A stretch of 64,000 nucleotides of DNA from Symsagittifera roscoffensis (Eukaryota > Xenacoelomorpha > Acoela > Convolutidae), in the NCBI RefSeq assembly GCF_963678635.1, contig NC_087064.1, positions 21,624,509 to 21,688,508 on the forward strand. The letters run 5' to 3'. The position numbers and the translations under genes are program-made. Each line of letters opens with the position of its first letter. Within the stretch, counting starts at the first letter, position 1. A model generated the notes under the pieces. That model was not told the DNA's origin and searched no databases. It worked only from the letters and a program-made list of their open reading frames with translations. Shown here piece after piece: positions 10,101 to 24,600 of this stretch.

Positions 10101-12671
10101 AATAAGCTCATGAAGTAGCAACCAGTTATTAATTTCATGTGTTTTCAACTCGCCGAAGAAGCTTTGAAAACCAAATACAAAATTTATGAAGAATCAAAAC
10201 AGACAAGCGTTTCAAATATGCCCTGTTTGAGCTTTTTTCAAGTGGTTCGATAAAATGCTTCAACAGAAATCAAATTGGATCAGCTTGTTATTAATTTATG
10301 AAATCAAATCACAAATTTTTGGGAAACGCACTGCAATGTTAAGTTTTTGTCAAAATCTTTTGGAACTAAGGAGATTTCCCAAGATAAATTTGGAATGTTG
10401 ACTTTTTTGGGTTAACAAATAGTTTAATCAAATCAGTTGAATCACTTATGATGCTGGCTGACGGGCTCATTCTCATGAAAATTTATTATTAACTACCGGA
10501 AACTAGGTACTACTCATGCTATATTAATTTTCTACTGATGGTTTTTTGGCTTCATGGTTGTCGACTTAAGCTCTGTGGGTTTAGTTTCCAAATTATGTCT
10601 ACTTTGCATACGCTACTCATATGCCTATGTGGGCGTCACATGAATTTTTTTACGAACATTTTTGGCTGAGTTTCACCTTAAAGGATGTCGGCTTCAATTG
10701 TGTCGGCTTATTTACTAATTTTTTTCCTCGAAATGACCGGTAGTTTTTTTTTGATATCGATAAGACGCTAGTACCACTTTTTGAACAACAAAATTCACCA
10801 CACCAGGACCTCTTCGAAAAACTTAAATAAGGTCAAACACGCAAAAAGTGCCTTTTCATTTCTTTCTCGTTTTTCCACTTCCTTCTTCACATTAACATCG
10901 TTCGAAGTTTGTTACTTTTTTAGCTTCATTGTGCACTCATCCTATAATTGTTTTTATTGCAAGTGGTGCGAAGCTCAGCTTCGCCTCTGTGTATATGATT
11001 GTACACAGCCTATAATAATGTCATTAATGTATATAAAAAACAACGGAGGCCCCAAATCGGAGCTTTGTCGAACACCTTACTCGAGATTTTGTCTCGTAGA
11101 TTGCGTTTCACCAATTTCGGTAACTTGTTGCGTTGCTTTAAGTAACTTTTAGTTGTTAACTTGAGCTCTTCAATTTATGCAGAAGAAATTAGTGAATTAC
11201 TCTTGAGATTATCTAGCATATCAAATCATAACATAATTTTTTCAAGCAAACAAATTGCTCAACAGCGCGATTGATACATTCAAGTTCAAGCGACAGATTT
11301 TGCACATTCGGTACTGAAGTAGTGACCACGCTCGGATGAATGAGGTTTAAAGTTCGAGTCCAGTCAGGACCTCATGAAAGCCTTGAATGTAGCCTCTTGC
11401 AATGAATTAATGGAATGAGTTATTCTAGCTGGTCAGAAACTTCATAAAGAACAGTGTTTCCCCACTTCTCGCGAATGATTTTTTTTTCGATTGGGTTGAA
11501 TGCGTCAAATGAGCTTTGATTAACCACTGGCAGGAACGATTTAACTGTTTAAAGGTGATAAGTTTTATTTGGACATAAGGTTTGCTTGAACTTAAAGTTG
11601 ATTTGAACTAAAGCCTTAAAGTATAAATCATCACGAACTGTATAAAAGAAGATCACTTCGTTCTTTTAGGCTTAAAGCCTAAAAGAACGAAGTGATTTTC
11701 TTTTATACAGTTTGTGATGATTTATACTGAATTAGTGATTTGACAGGCGCTTATAGGCACAGAGGCGCTAAAAGCCGAGTGAACAGTTTCAAGTTTCGTG
11801 ATTTGTTTTGATTTTGCTCTTTTTTTTTCTGATTCACAATTGTTTTTGATTATGTTCAGACTACAAAGCAGCCGTTCGAAACTCAATAGGGAGTCCTCTC
11901 AGAACTGAACATCTTTGTTGAATGTATAATTATAACAAAATAATAATTTTGCTTTGCATTTCAAAAAATGTCGGTGTTTTTAAAGCACAAGACACGTGTA
12001 AACTCATTTTTAAACTTGGATTAAGGCATAAGAACCAGTGGCGTGCGCAGAACTTTATCTAGGGGGGCGAAAAAAAATATAAATTTAGTCAATTTTTTTT
12101 TGTTCGACCAATTTGAGTTTCCAAGCTCTCGGAAAATTTTATAAGTACCCCCTATTTTGTTAAACTTTCTGCGCCGCAGGCGTATTTTAAAAAAATAACA
12201 GGCTTAAAATGACACTTGAAGTTGCCCCCCCCCATCCTTCAAATTTAGTTACATTGGCGCCTTTATACATTTTTTTCATGTTGGCCAGCAAAAATTGGAA
12301 AAATTATACCAAAGAGGGACCCTTTGGAAAAAGTTGGCAACCAGAACAGAATTGAGGGAGGGTAATTAGCGGGTCGCCCACCCCCCTCGGCACGCTACTG
12401 TTAAGAACTATTTTCATTATTTTTATTGAACTTTCATAAAGTGCTGATGAAAACTTGAGAGTAAACTTGTTGATTTATATAGAGCAGAAGAGTCGAGGCG
12501 GGACAACAGTTTCATTTTCCACGAGAAGGTGCCAGACTCCCTGCCAGATGTTGTGGGCCAGTGTCTAGTGAAGATATTCCCCTTCACTGCCTACGATGCC
12601 AAGATAGTGGGACCTGATCTGTTCCCAACCGCGATTTCAATCGAAGCAGTGTCTGCCACTTCTGTTTACAG
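7117..12671 (+). CDS. PTPN23: Exons 1-9: Bro1 domain of the HD-PTP homologue
   Basis: These nine exons encode residues 1-374. The exon 2/3 junction was set by matching the family: the spacing from LRK to KYFGQLHLISLRVDM equals that from LRQ to KYLGQLHYLQSRVPM in human HD-PTP. Exon 4 gives NDSLYFGKVTGSVNIEKFF, matching the Trp-containing Bro1 strand region; exon 6 carries LAHAQEQLLYKAI, matching MLGQAQECLLEKSM. Exon 9 contains DNSFIFHEKVPDS, the family's DNDFIYHE motif that ends the Bro1 domain. Intron 8 (9596-12482) holds a 109-bp foldback and a hAT-like MITE. Confidence 0.9.
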
Positions 12672-15600
12672 GTTGGTTAAATTCAGACTCCACGAAAGAC
12701 TGATGTCTGTAATAAAGCCCCTGTGGTATCTTATAAGGACTATATACAGGACGAATTCAAAGTATAACTAAATGCGTATACTGTATTTTTTAACGAATTA
12801 CAGCAAGCATTACGGTGAGGGGATTTATTTGATGAGATTTTAAAAGACTTGCTCAGTACACACAAGAACTAGACGATCAATTTGGAAATTTTAAATTTCG
12901 GAAACATTTCGGCTGAGGTGTAGACTTAACATTTCACAAGTGCAATTGACTATGTTTTAATTCACATGCCAACCAGTTGTTAGACTAATGATCTCGATTT
13001 TTGAATCAGTGAGAGGAAAGATGGGCTGTGGCGTGAGATGTCGAGTGAAGTGGAGAATAAGAACAATGAGCTGAAGGGGTTCGAGGAGGACCTGGATCTG
13101 AGACATCTGAAATACTTGGAGTCAGTTCCCATCGAGAATGAGTCTCTTCCTCAGGATCTGGTGGAGAGAGTGGCTAAATTGAGTCTGAAGCCAAAGACAG
13201 CCGAGGAGATTGAACAAGATATGCAGAGTGAGTGACATCTTTTAAGATTTTTAAGAGCCGGGAGAAATAGATTTTTTGGTTTTTCTTCTGAGCTTACATG
13301 TTATTTTAACACCGCTGTCTTGAATTTTAATAAGAGTAGATGTTAGTATTCTCGTAGCACGAAAACACTTAAGATGCTTCTCAGCCTTGACTTCTCTGGA
13401 TGCTCAATGCATTAGTAGAATCTTTGTATTCAGGTCTGACCAAGACAGTGTTTGGCATTGACGAGACACTCAGCCTCGTCTCTGACAAAATAGACTCGGA
13501 GACGAGAAAGAACGCACAGCTCAAATCAGAATGGGGAGTAACCAGAGATCCAACTAAGTTGGAAACCATTGGCACAGGTAATCACTCGATGAATTATGTA
13601 ATCATTTTTTTGCTTCTTTCTCGATTCTTTATTATCAACTTTGGAACATATTTGTCACTAAAAACGAAAAAAAAACTGCTGTAAAAAACTCCCGATTGGT
13701 TGCACAGAAGTTTTGTAGCGGTGATTGCGTGATTTAAAAGCTGTTATTTTTCTATTTCAAATCAAAAGATACAACTCAGTTATTAGTTTGCTTACACAAG
13801 CGAAGCGTAGTGTCTCTATACGAAGTGCACTTTTTCCCAACCTAAATTGCGAATATTGCTTCTACTTTGGTGGCAACATTATTTACAAAGCAATGCTTTT
13901 CTTATAGTATGAACTATCTGTTTTTTTTTCCAACCTAAGTCGCAAATATTGTTGCGACGCAAAAAACGTTGCGACAAAATGTGTTCATTTTGATCATTAA
14001 CCAGCTATTGAGTACATCCAATGCTAAGGATTTTAACACAAACTGTTACCGAAAGTAACGCAATAGTTGTGCTCGGGTGGTTTTTTTCTTCAGACAAATT
14101 TCAACTTTTCAACTAGCCATTTTGACGGGATTTTTTAGACAGCATTCAAAAAGTATTGTTGCCTTGAGCTTAAATTCGGAAAGATATTTTACCTGTGATC
14201 GTTTTTCGCAAAGTTATGGGGGTTTAAAAATGGCCATTTTTGCCAATATATCGCGCTATTAACGCGTAAGCGGAGATTTAATCCGTCTTAGAAATCGTTC
14301 CAAATTGGTTGACGGAAGCTTTTTGCCATAATTGATTTGTTACGAGGAGCGAATTTTATCAGTTTGTACTTAATATTGCGTGTGGGGGATGATATTCACA
14401 AAAATCTCAAATAAAAAATCTTTTTTATTTTTGTTACATTTAATTGTTTCATGTTATTACTGCTCCATAGACTGCTCTATAAATTGAGGCATGTTAAAAA
14501 TTGGTAAAATTTTTTTCAACTTGACTGGTACTGCTAATGCGTCATAAGTGGCGTTGCGTCACTTACGAATTTTCGTAGACTCAAAATTTTACTCATTCAG
14601 TTTTTCACATTCAGTTTTTCAAGTGCAACTTTGCCTCTGTTCACAAAAGTGGTCGAAAGACCGATTAAAATACCATTTTTCTCCTGTGTACCGTACATTC
14701 TGCTACTCTTTTTTTTACCGTACCCGGCGGAGTTCGAACCTTTCAGTGGGGAGATTTTTGACACTTTTTTGGATTTGTTTTTCTCATTCTGAGGTATCAA
14801 ATCTGAATTTAAGGATTCAATCAGAAAGCATGTTATAGAAAACTCCGCGGCATAAGCTGTTCTGCTTCTGTTTTTTTTTGGAAATTAGTTGTGGCCTCAA
14901 TAAATGCTCAAATTTTGAACTGTTGGTCGTTCCTTGGAAGTTTTTTTCTTGTTCTCGAAAAGTATCCCGCCGAAAAATCTGGCATTCAATTGTAGTGATC
15001 AAGTGTTTACCCAACCTAAGTCGCAAATATTGTTGCGATTTTTGTTGCGACTAAGTCGCAATTTTTGTTGCGACTTAAAGCAACAATATTGCTGAGTCGA
15101 ATTTGCTGCATCGAAATTGGCAATAAGATATATTAATATTTTGTTGCACCTTTACAGTTTATTGATAACATGTGCTTTAACAATCGAATAGTTTTAAGTT
15201 TACACAGTTGATGCATTTTTAATTCATCAGTGAACCGAAGAAAGCTATTTGTTTCTAAGATAACAATAATAAAGTCTCGATTTCAGAATTTTTCTAACTC
15301 AATATTTTTCGCAATTTTTTGAAATGCATAATTTATACATAATGTGGTCTTATGATTTGCAATTTATTTAGTGCAAAATTGTATCTTTTTGTATTTGGTG
15401 CTTCTTTTGCTGCATCGAATTGGCAATTTATTAGCATAGGTACGTGCGTTATTGATGGCTAGTTTTTGGGGATTTAAAGCATCCGTGGCTGAATGGTTAG
15501 TGCGTGAGACTCAAATTTGCTAGATCGCAGATTTTTGCTAATTGAAATCTTGCAAGTTCGAGGCTTATTTCTACTTTTTCTTATGTCACTTGATAGAGCT

Positions 15601-18600
15601 GCTTTTTGGTCGTTTTCTCGCAAGTGTTTGCGAAGCGCAGCTTTGCCTCTGTGTCAATCGTAAGTTCAGGTGCTAGGAATTATCACTGCATAAATGAAAA
15701 CGGCTACGCCCTTATTTTATGGAAAAAGGTATATAAATTGAACAGTTTTGAAGTTTTGACCATCGAAAATTTTCTTGCTACTATATTGCCAAATCTGCGA
15801 TAAAGGGTTCAATCAAAAGAAAATTAGCATCCATTTTTTTTGGCATAGTTAGCTACGTAATTTTTTTTGTATAAAATTGGTTTGGACTTTTTTGAAATAG
15901 CTTTTGAAGTTTTTACTGTTTTTCACAAAATTTGTTGAAAAATACCTTGCCAAATCTGTGAGTAAGGGATGAATTGAAAAAAAACAGGTGCTTCGACCTT
16001 TTTCTGCCCTCCGTTTTGATGCCTCCTTATTTTCGTACAGATCCACGTAGGGAAACTTTTTGATTGCATTGAGAATTACGGTGCATCATCTGAGATTAAG
16101 AAAACCATCGTTTAATAAATTGAACGGATACTGCCAGCACGACTACCAATTGTGGCAAGCAATAAGCTATGGAGTTAATTAATATCAATTCATTGACATT
16201 TTGACCCAATTTCGAAATTATGGTCACAGAAAAATCCCATTTTTGAAGTTTAGCTGGCTTTTTAGAAATAAAGCTGCAATATAAGGTTTTCAGGGTGAAT
16301 CGAATAAAGTTTTGTAAATGTATTTAACTAGCTGCGTTGCCCTGGTTTATGGAGAAAAAATTTATCGCCTTAGAAAGTGAACCATTTTTGAATTTATGCT
16401 GTTTGTTGGAAATTTTCTCAAAAGCCACCCCCAAGTCTGAGATTGAGGGTTTATTCAAAAGAGCAGGTTATTCGAATTTTCTGTGCACAGTCAGTTGTGT
16501 CCTAATCTTTGAAGGAGAAAAAAGCTTATGGTCTCAGAAAAAAGCTTAGTCTGGTTTTACTTTCGATGCGTTATTATATCTTTGTATTTGGCCTAGTTGT
16601 GACTAGTGATTGAAAATTGTCAAGTCACCTTCCTTGACGCTGGTACTGGTGACCCTTAATCTGAAGGTTGGGTTTGATTCCGGAACCCAGCAACGTGTTT
16701 CTTTTCAGTGTTTTATCTTTTTTTTTAGTTTTTCTACGTTTGGCCTTTTAACAGCTACTTTTTTTGTCGTTTATCGCTTGTTTGCGAAGCAGCTTCGCCT
16801 CTGTGTTTAGCATTTACACGAAATGATAATGTGATAAGATTCTTTTTTTCCCGTGCACATACAGAATACGATCAGCTGAGAGGTGAACACATTAGCAGCG
16901 TGGACAAATTCAAACAGTTGAAGGAGGTCATCAGTCTGCACGTGAACAATCTGAAACTCATGTCTTCTCTGTCTCTGCCTGAACTGAAGTTGCACTTGAT
17001 TGCGCCAGACGAAGAAAAGGGAGATGATGACAGCTTTGCATTGAGTGAGTACAGATGGTAGTATATATATCTGGAGCAGTTAAGAGTTAGCCGTATTTTC
17101 CACTTTCATTCATCACCTGGCCTGACTTACAAGCTTGAAAAAGTCTGCACCTAGAGTGATGAAAACTAATCAACTAAAGTTTTTACACTCTTTTTTCTAG
17201 GTGACCAGTTGAAGCCGATGGAAAGTATGAAGCAACTAATCCTCAAAATAGACGCAATGAAGACTCAAAGAGAGAAGTTTTTGGACCAGCTAAAGTCAGA
17301 TCTAGAAGCAGATGACATCACGGCTCATCTGTCGGCGACGAGGGATTCTAGCGAGCACGAGAAGATCTTTGAGGAAGAGTTGGCAAAGCATGAGAAGAGT
17401 GTGAATTTGTTGAAAATGAATCTGACTGCTCAAGGAAATATTTGCACAGCAGTGGAAGAGGAGTATGCAAAGTATGCAGTGGCGAAGAGGAAGTTAGATG
17501 AACTCTATCGTAGGTGAGATGAAGTTTTCTTTTAAAAAGAGAGTTGGCTAAGTGTTTAAGGTTTCGGTATCTAGTAGCTCAGAATAATAGGCACAAAATG
17601 CATGAAAAAAAGGTTCTAGAATGCATGTGGTTGTAGATCAATCAGGCGCATAGCAGTGATTATTTGTTGAAAGTTTAACAGCCCGAATGGTAGTCCTCTC
17701 CATCATGGATACTTGGTTTTTAATTAAAATAAGACCATTTACCCACCCGGAAAGTACCAACATACGAGATGAACAGGTCTTGAGTGAGAACCGCTGTTGT
17801 GCCCTTGCGTAAAATTTGCAAGCAGATTTTTTTGGTTCTTTTCTGAGCTGGGAAATGTTGCCTCACTGTAGGGCAGCAAACAGATTGTGGTGTGCCTCGA
17901 GCCGCTGACGGTTGGACAGAGGCATAAAGTTGAATCACTTCACTACAGCTCCTCTCAAACGCCGTCTTAATTGAATTATTTGTCCAAAATAGTGTTTTCT
18001 TATTTTTCTGTCAAAGGTTACTTGAAACTCCTCAAATATAAGAATTAGACCGGAAACAGTTTTAGTGCATTAAATCCCAGCAGTACTCGATTAAATGTGA
18101 TCAATCTAATCATGTAATTTCAGACGCGAAGAGAGGGTGGAGGAGTTAGTGCTATCATTTGACTCGTGTGTGCAGCTGAAACAGAAGCTAGAAGAGTTTG
18201 CTCAGTTCTACTCTGAGCTGAGAGACAAAGTGACTCAATTGAAGGATCAGTTGACCGAATTCAGTGAGAACGAAGAAGAGAACAGAGAGAGAATTGTCTC
18301 CGCCAGAAAAAGTAAACTGCAAGGATTGATTAGTTGACAAGAGTTGCCAGTTTTCATGTCATTACACTTTTTAGAGCAAGTGTCTTGTAATCGGGAACTA
18401 GACTTTTCCCCATAAACTTCGTTTCTTACATAAGTTGTAAGAAATTAAAAATTAAGTGCAGTCATTTTCACGTGCTGTCATTATCAATTGTTGAGAATCA
18501 AAATACAATTATTGACCCCTTATGCGGAAGTAATTATTTTTTCCACATAACTTGAGAAAAATTTCCTTTTTTTCAGATTCGTTTTTTTTTCGTCCTAATT

Positions 18601-21600
18601 TTCGTCAGATTTAAACAGTTTATACTATAAATGAAAGTTATTCGTTCGGTACTTGAAAAATTTATCAACTCTGATTTGGAATATTTAATTTATTCAATTA
18701 AATGGTTTATGCTTATAAATTCAAATTCGAGGAGGATTCTGCTCATTTGGCTTTGTGATTGCATTGATGCATAAGATGACAAATTATGGAACATGGAAAT
18801 ATGGTTCCTGATGGGAATTTTTTTTCTGCAATCCGAAAATATCAGGCTATTTTAGACTATCGTCTGTCTGCTTATTTTTCTCGGCTTATTTCCCGCAGAT
18901 ATGACTTTTTGAAGACTGAATTCTTTCTGTCAGCCATAATACTCCGTGTAAAGTTTTCGATAGTGCAGATTTTTTCACTAATTTTTTTCCAGATTTTTCG
19001 TTCCAGGCTCTCTTTGCAATTTTTATGAGAAAATTTTTTGCAATTTTTGATTGTCTTTTTTATTTGCTTTCAATCATAGTCATTCTTTTTGTAGTGCAAG
19101 TGTTACGAAGGTCAGCGTCTCATCAGTAAAAAAAAAACACTAAGGACCCCTTAAAAGTCAATGAACATAGTGGAAACTGCTATATAATTCTTGATGAAAG
19201 TTATGAATTTGTTCACGCTGAAATAAGATTTTTCGAGGTTTGACTTGTGGTTTGATTTTCTGGTAATTTCATTTTTTTTTGTTAAAAAGAAGAGAAACTC
19301 TACTCTCGTTCAGCAAAAGTGTAGAGTTCCCGATAAACGTGAGAGTGTTCTAATTTCCAACGTGGATTTAAATTTTCAGAGCTTTAAGGCCATATTTTAT
19401 AAAATGGATGAACGTAGTGAAGTCTGTTTTATAGGTATTGGTGATTTTTTCAAGAAAAAGTCTTCAAATGCTCTAATAATTACAGATGTGCATTCGTTTA
19501 TAATAATGCATTTCTGGATGCATTTAGGTATATTTTCAATTTTTGAGTTCAATTAAATTTAATCTGCTGAAAGTGGGTAAATTGCAAGTACGAACGGGGA
19601 AATGGCGCGAAAAATTGTGAACGACTTCTAGTTTTGAAAGTGGATTTAAATTTTTAGATTAGAAACTTTACTTATTGGTCCAGTATTCTCAAATTGACTG
19701 CATATTATAAAAAATGTGTCAATCATAAATTGCTCTCGAAATTCAGAGAGCCTTAAAGCCATTTTTTGAATTTCAGAAATGATGTATTTTTTCCTAAAAC
19801 AAGTCATTTTTTTCTGTTGCTTTGCGTTCATTGACTTTCTCTCACGGTCTGTTGGCTATGTTTTTTTTTTCATATATATTTTTTCAAAAGTTAGTTTTTT
19901 TCCATTTGCTGGTGTTTATTGACTCTTCCAACAGGCTATTAAATCATTTTTTTATAAATTGATATTTTTTTTATTTTTGCATGAAATTAAAAATTTGATT
20001 GATTCTCATTCATTTCAAAAGAATGCGTTGATTATCTATGTTTAACCCAATGGCTGGATAATGTTCAGGCTAGTTTTTTTGCCGCATCATGGACAACCAT
20101 TTGAATCAGAAAAAAAATGAAAGAAATCTTAGTAAGTATGAAAGTGACTTATGTTTCAGGTAAACCCGAGCGTCCAACTGCCAAAAAACCTAATCTTCCG
20201 GCTACCACGGCCACATCGCCAAGTAAATATTTTTGATTAAATCACAAAGCGTAATTCTTTGAATTCAAAACTTCACGTGTTTAGAAGTCGACCCAACGTC
20301 AAAGTCGAAAGCTCCTGATTTAAGTTCAATGTTGGATCCCGAGTTTCTGGAGACATTGACTCCAGCAGAACGACAACTGATTGAAACTCTTTCGCCTGCA
20401 GAACTGCAGCAGCTGCAAATGAGTGTGGCAAATGCAGGAGCAAGCGTGGGTCCAACTGCACCTCCCCAACCTACGTCAGGAGCTTCTATGAATCCTGGTG
20501 TTTCACCGATGGGGACTTTATCAATGAATACGATGACATCTCAATTTGGGTCCCAACGTACAACGGCAAGTCCACATGCAGCAAATCAAAGTATGCAGGC
20601 ATATGTTGCACCTAGTTTTGGTGGCTTGCAAAAAAACCCAATGCTGGATTCTTTGACCCCCGATGAAAGGCGACTTCTACTGGGAGAAGATGCGGGACCA
20701 GTACCTCCTCTGACATCCACAGTTGTCCCAAACCAAAGACCACCTCCGACTCGTCCTGCGAGTCGACCGAGACAGGCTATGCAGCCTTCTGTTCCACAAA
20801 ATAGTCAGTCATATCAGTATCAACAAGGGGGAAACGTCACTAATCCTCTTGGTAATATGGCTCAAAGTCAGTTCAATCCAAGGACGCCAAGTGTTCAAAC
20901 TGCTTCTGTTCCGCCTCAGCCGATCAATCAAACTTATACTCAGCCTCAAATGGCTCAGCCAATGCAACCAAATGTGAACCAAGGAGCTCCAAGTGGAGTC
21001 CCGATGACTCATGTTTATCCACAACCCCAAAAATCGGCAGCTATTTATCAATCGGCGCAATATCCTGCTGCATATGGTTATCAGTCTGTAGCAGCTAATA
21101 ATTCAGGAGGTTTTTATGGAACAAACGTGCCAATTAGTCAAAGGGCTGTTCCAACGGCAGTTGTGGCTCCTAATGTTGCTGCCAATCAACAATATCCGAC
21201 AACGTACAATCAGAATATGATGCAACAGTCGGCGATAGGTGCGGACCCGAATCAAGCTGGAAACCAAAATGCCATTGGATATCAAGGAGTTTCATCTTAT
21301 CATCAGCAGCCCACAAATAATAATCAGCTTAATCAGAATCAGATGCAAAATCAGTCATTGAACCAAAATCAGCTACAAGCTCAATCATTCAGTGGCAGCC
21401 CGAACTCTTCTATGCAAACGTTTGCTCCAGGTTCACTGCCGACGAATGTTCCTAGTCCTGCTAATAATGAGCACTTAGTACAGCTTGAATATATGAAGCA
21501 ACAGCGAGAAGTTATGCTGCAGCAACTAGAAATGCAAAACAAAAGACAACGTGACCTTGAGAGACAGTTGAATGAACAGAGGCTTCAGCATGAACAAAGT

Positions 21601-24600
21601 GTGAAGAGGTTGGAAACTGAGCAGCAGGAAAAACTCATGAAAGAGCAGCAGAAGATCATCCAGGAACAAATTGAGAAACAGCAGAAAGTGCTAGAAAAAC
21701 AGCTTGAGGAGCAGAAAGCGCAGCAGCAGATGTTTATGAATCAGTTGATGGTCAATTACGCCAGCTTGCAGCAGCAATACCAACAAGTTCAGAACCAAAA
21801 TGCTGCGAAGAATATTCAGCAACAAGAAATAGTACCAGATACTACAAGTACCCAAATGTCTGAAAATATAAATGCTGTGGAACCGCAGAATAAGAACAAA
21901 AATATTTTTGGTGCAGTTAAATCAGCGCCTATTCAGAACCAAGAAAACGTACAAATGGTACCGAACTTGACTACGTTAGGGAATCAAAATTATCAGCAGA
22001 ATCCGACATATTTTGCTCAGAATCAAACTGCTTTGCAAAATAATCCCCAGAGCAATCATTGGCTACAGAACCAGTATCAACAAATCACTTCAGGAACCCA
22101 AAAAGGATCTCTTCAAAACCAAACCAGTCAACAAAGTCAAACTTTTGGGCAATTGGGTGGAAATATGGCTACGAGCAATTACTATTACCCTTCTAGCAAC
22201 GGTCAGCTATCTCTTTACGGTAATATTCCACAGGCTAATACGAGTCAACTAGTCACTACAACTGAGAATGCAGTTGACATGAATCAATATTTTGCCACTT
22301 ATGACCCTAAAAAACCTATAGACCATAAAGCTCTTGCGGCCCTAATGAAACAGCAACAGGCACAAACTCAAAATCAAGTAAGTCAGCAGGTGGGCAATAA
22401 CAACGTGGCTCAACAGCAATTGAATTGGAGCAATTCAACTCAAGGACAAGGATATGTTTCAACCTCGGCTGAAGTACCACAAGAAGCAACGAAAACCGTT
22501 TCAAATCAAACGAATAAACAAAACGCATCATCCCTGCCATTAGATTATAACTGCAATTCATACTATAACAGCAATGCAACACAAACTATTTCAAATCCAG
22601 CCGTCTTTTTGCCTGCTAATAGCACTAAAATGGAATCTTCGAATCGAGAAGCTCAGATTAAAAAAGAGAACCAAGTATTAGAAAATAATAACAATGGCGA
22701 GTTTTCTGGTGTCGCTGTTGAACAGTCGTCCGGAATGGCAAAGAATCTCAATACTGCTTCTGAACAGCAAGCTGTCAGAAACTATGAAATGCCTGTGAAC
22801 CAAAGCAATAAATCTCTCGCTTTAGAATCGACTTCTGCTCCAAAAGCCTTTAAAGACTCAAGTAATGTCGCTGAAGGCATCAGCAGCCTAAGTTTTAGCA
22901 CGGTGACTACTGAGAGCAATAAGCCAGTTGAAATGGAAAACTCGCGTCAAGTTGAGGAGCCTATGAGAAGGAAATCGAAAGAGACAGAAATTTCAAAGGT
23001 GTCCGAAAACGTGGAGAAGCTGAAAGTTGAGCAAGGATCATCGTCTAATGTAGAAAGTCTTCTAGCTAAACAGCTGAAACCATCTAATACTAAACGAATC
23101 GCACAAATCGGCAAAACATCTAATTTCTATCAAGACAAAGCATCAATGGATAAATTACTTTCAGATTTGGACAAGTTAGAAAAGCATGTTGTTAACATGC
23201 ATAAGCAGACTTTGAACGGACCTACAATTTTACAGAGAGAATGGAATGAGTTGGAATCGCGGTTCACGCCCGTAAACGCGCCAGTATGCGAAATATTTTT
23301 GTCTAATTCTGAGAAAGATTGGCCAATGCTGAATGACTCTAACCGACGCCTCAATTGTTACTCGCATAACGTGCTTTTACGAGGAGCTCAAACGAATGAA
23401 CAATTGACTTTAGTAGATATTGATTCTCCTTCTGAACTGATGCCGAGATTCTGTTTGGTCGGAGCGGTTGGGTCAAATGAGAAAATGAAGACTTTTTGGA
23501 ACTCAGTGAGGGAATTTGAAGTGACACTTCTGGTGTCCTATCAAAACAGATCACAGGTGAGGGACGTTTTCTTGAAGTTTGAGATTATTAAATCGTTTAT
23601 GCATACGTTCAGGACAAGCGATTATCGTTTAATTGGAGTGGAAATCAATATTTTTTAGAATCGTTCTCGAACTTAAACTTATGACCTGATCGCTTTGTCA
23701 GCTTTTTTTTCGAACTGTTGGCACATAAACGCAAAGCTAAAGGGTTTGCCAGCCCGAAGTCCCAACCTAGCATCCCGAAAATAAGGGCGGTTGTCCTGGG
23801 ATTAAATTGGTAAGGCACGAGTCATGTTCTTGCTTTTCCGGGAGTCTGCAAGGAAATGTCTTTTCAAAAAAAGCTGACAAAAATTTCAGTAGCGTTAAAA
23901 TTTGAATTTTGATAATACGAAAGAGTAAACAAAAATGAAACAAAATTTACAATGGTTTAACACAAACTAGATAACGCTCTGAAAAAGTACAGATCAGTTT
24001 TGTCTTCGTTTGCGTTTGTTTACCACTTGAGTAAAGTATAAAGTGACTGTCAGAATTTCATTTTTGTCAGAATTTGTACGTCAAATTATTATGAATTAGC
24101 ACAAGCAGCTTTTTTTAGTAATCATAATAGTTTAGCGAAAATTGAAAATAAATTACAAACTTGTTGATAAGAGTCTTAAGTAAATTAGGAAGCCTCCTTT
24201 TAGCATGTATAACTAAGATAAACCAAGTTTTTCATTATGGTGCGTGCGTTAATTGCAGGGTTAACTTTGGTGTGATAAGAGTTAAGATAAGGAATTCATA
24301 CAGCATTCTTTTAATAGTGAAATGACTACGTGTTAAAATGTACTGTGTTAAACTGGAAAATAAGAGTTATTTTGTTGTCGATTTAAATTGTTTAGTAGTG
24401 AAATGACTAAGTGGTAAAATGTACGGTGTTAAATTGTATGTCATTAAATTGTAGGACACCGATCGCTGGCATGGAGTGGGAAGTCATTGTGAAATAGGAT
24501 AGTTTTTTAAAGCTTTGTTAGATATCTCGAAGAAAATTCGTAGGGATGAGTGTGGTACACTATTATAGACGATTCAAACGTGATTCATGTTCGAAGTTTT

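Noticed and set aside
15478-15570. tRNA-like sequence with A and B boxes as a functional tRNA gene
   Set aside because: The acceptor stem has no complementary 3' partner and the segment runs into a SINE-type tail. The same holds for 16625, 26423, 28755, 35705, 35940 and 41407.
20329-23658. A free-standing 1,109-aa single-exon gene
   Set aside because: It is exon 16 of PTPN23: a donor at 23557 joins in phase to exon 17, and the last ~30 codons before 23658 are intronic.
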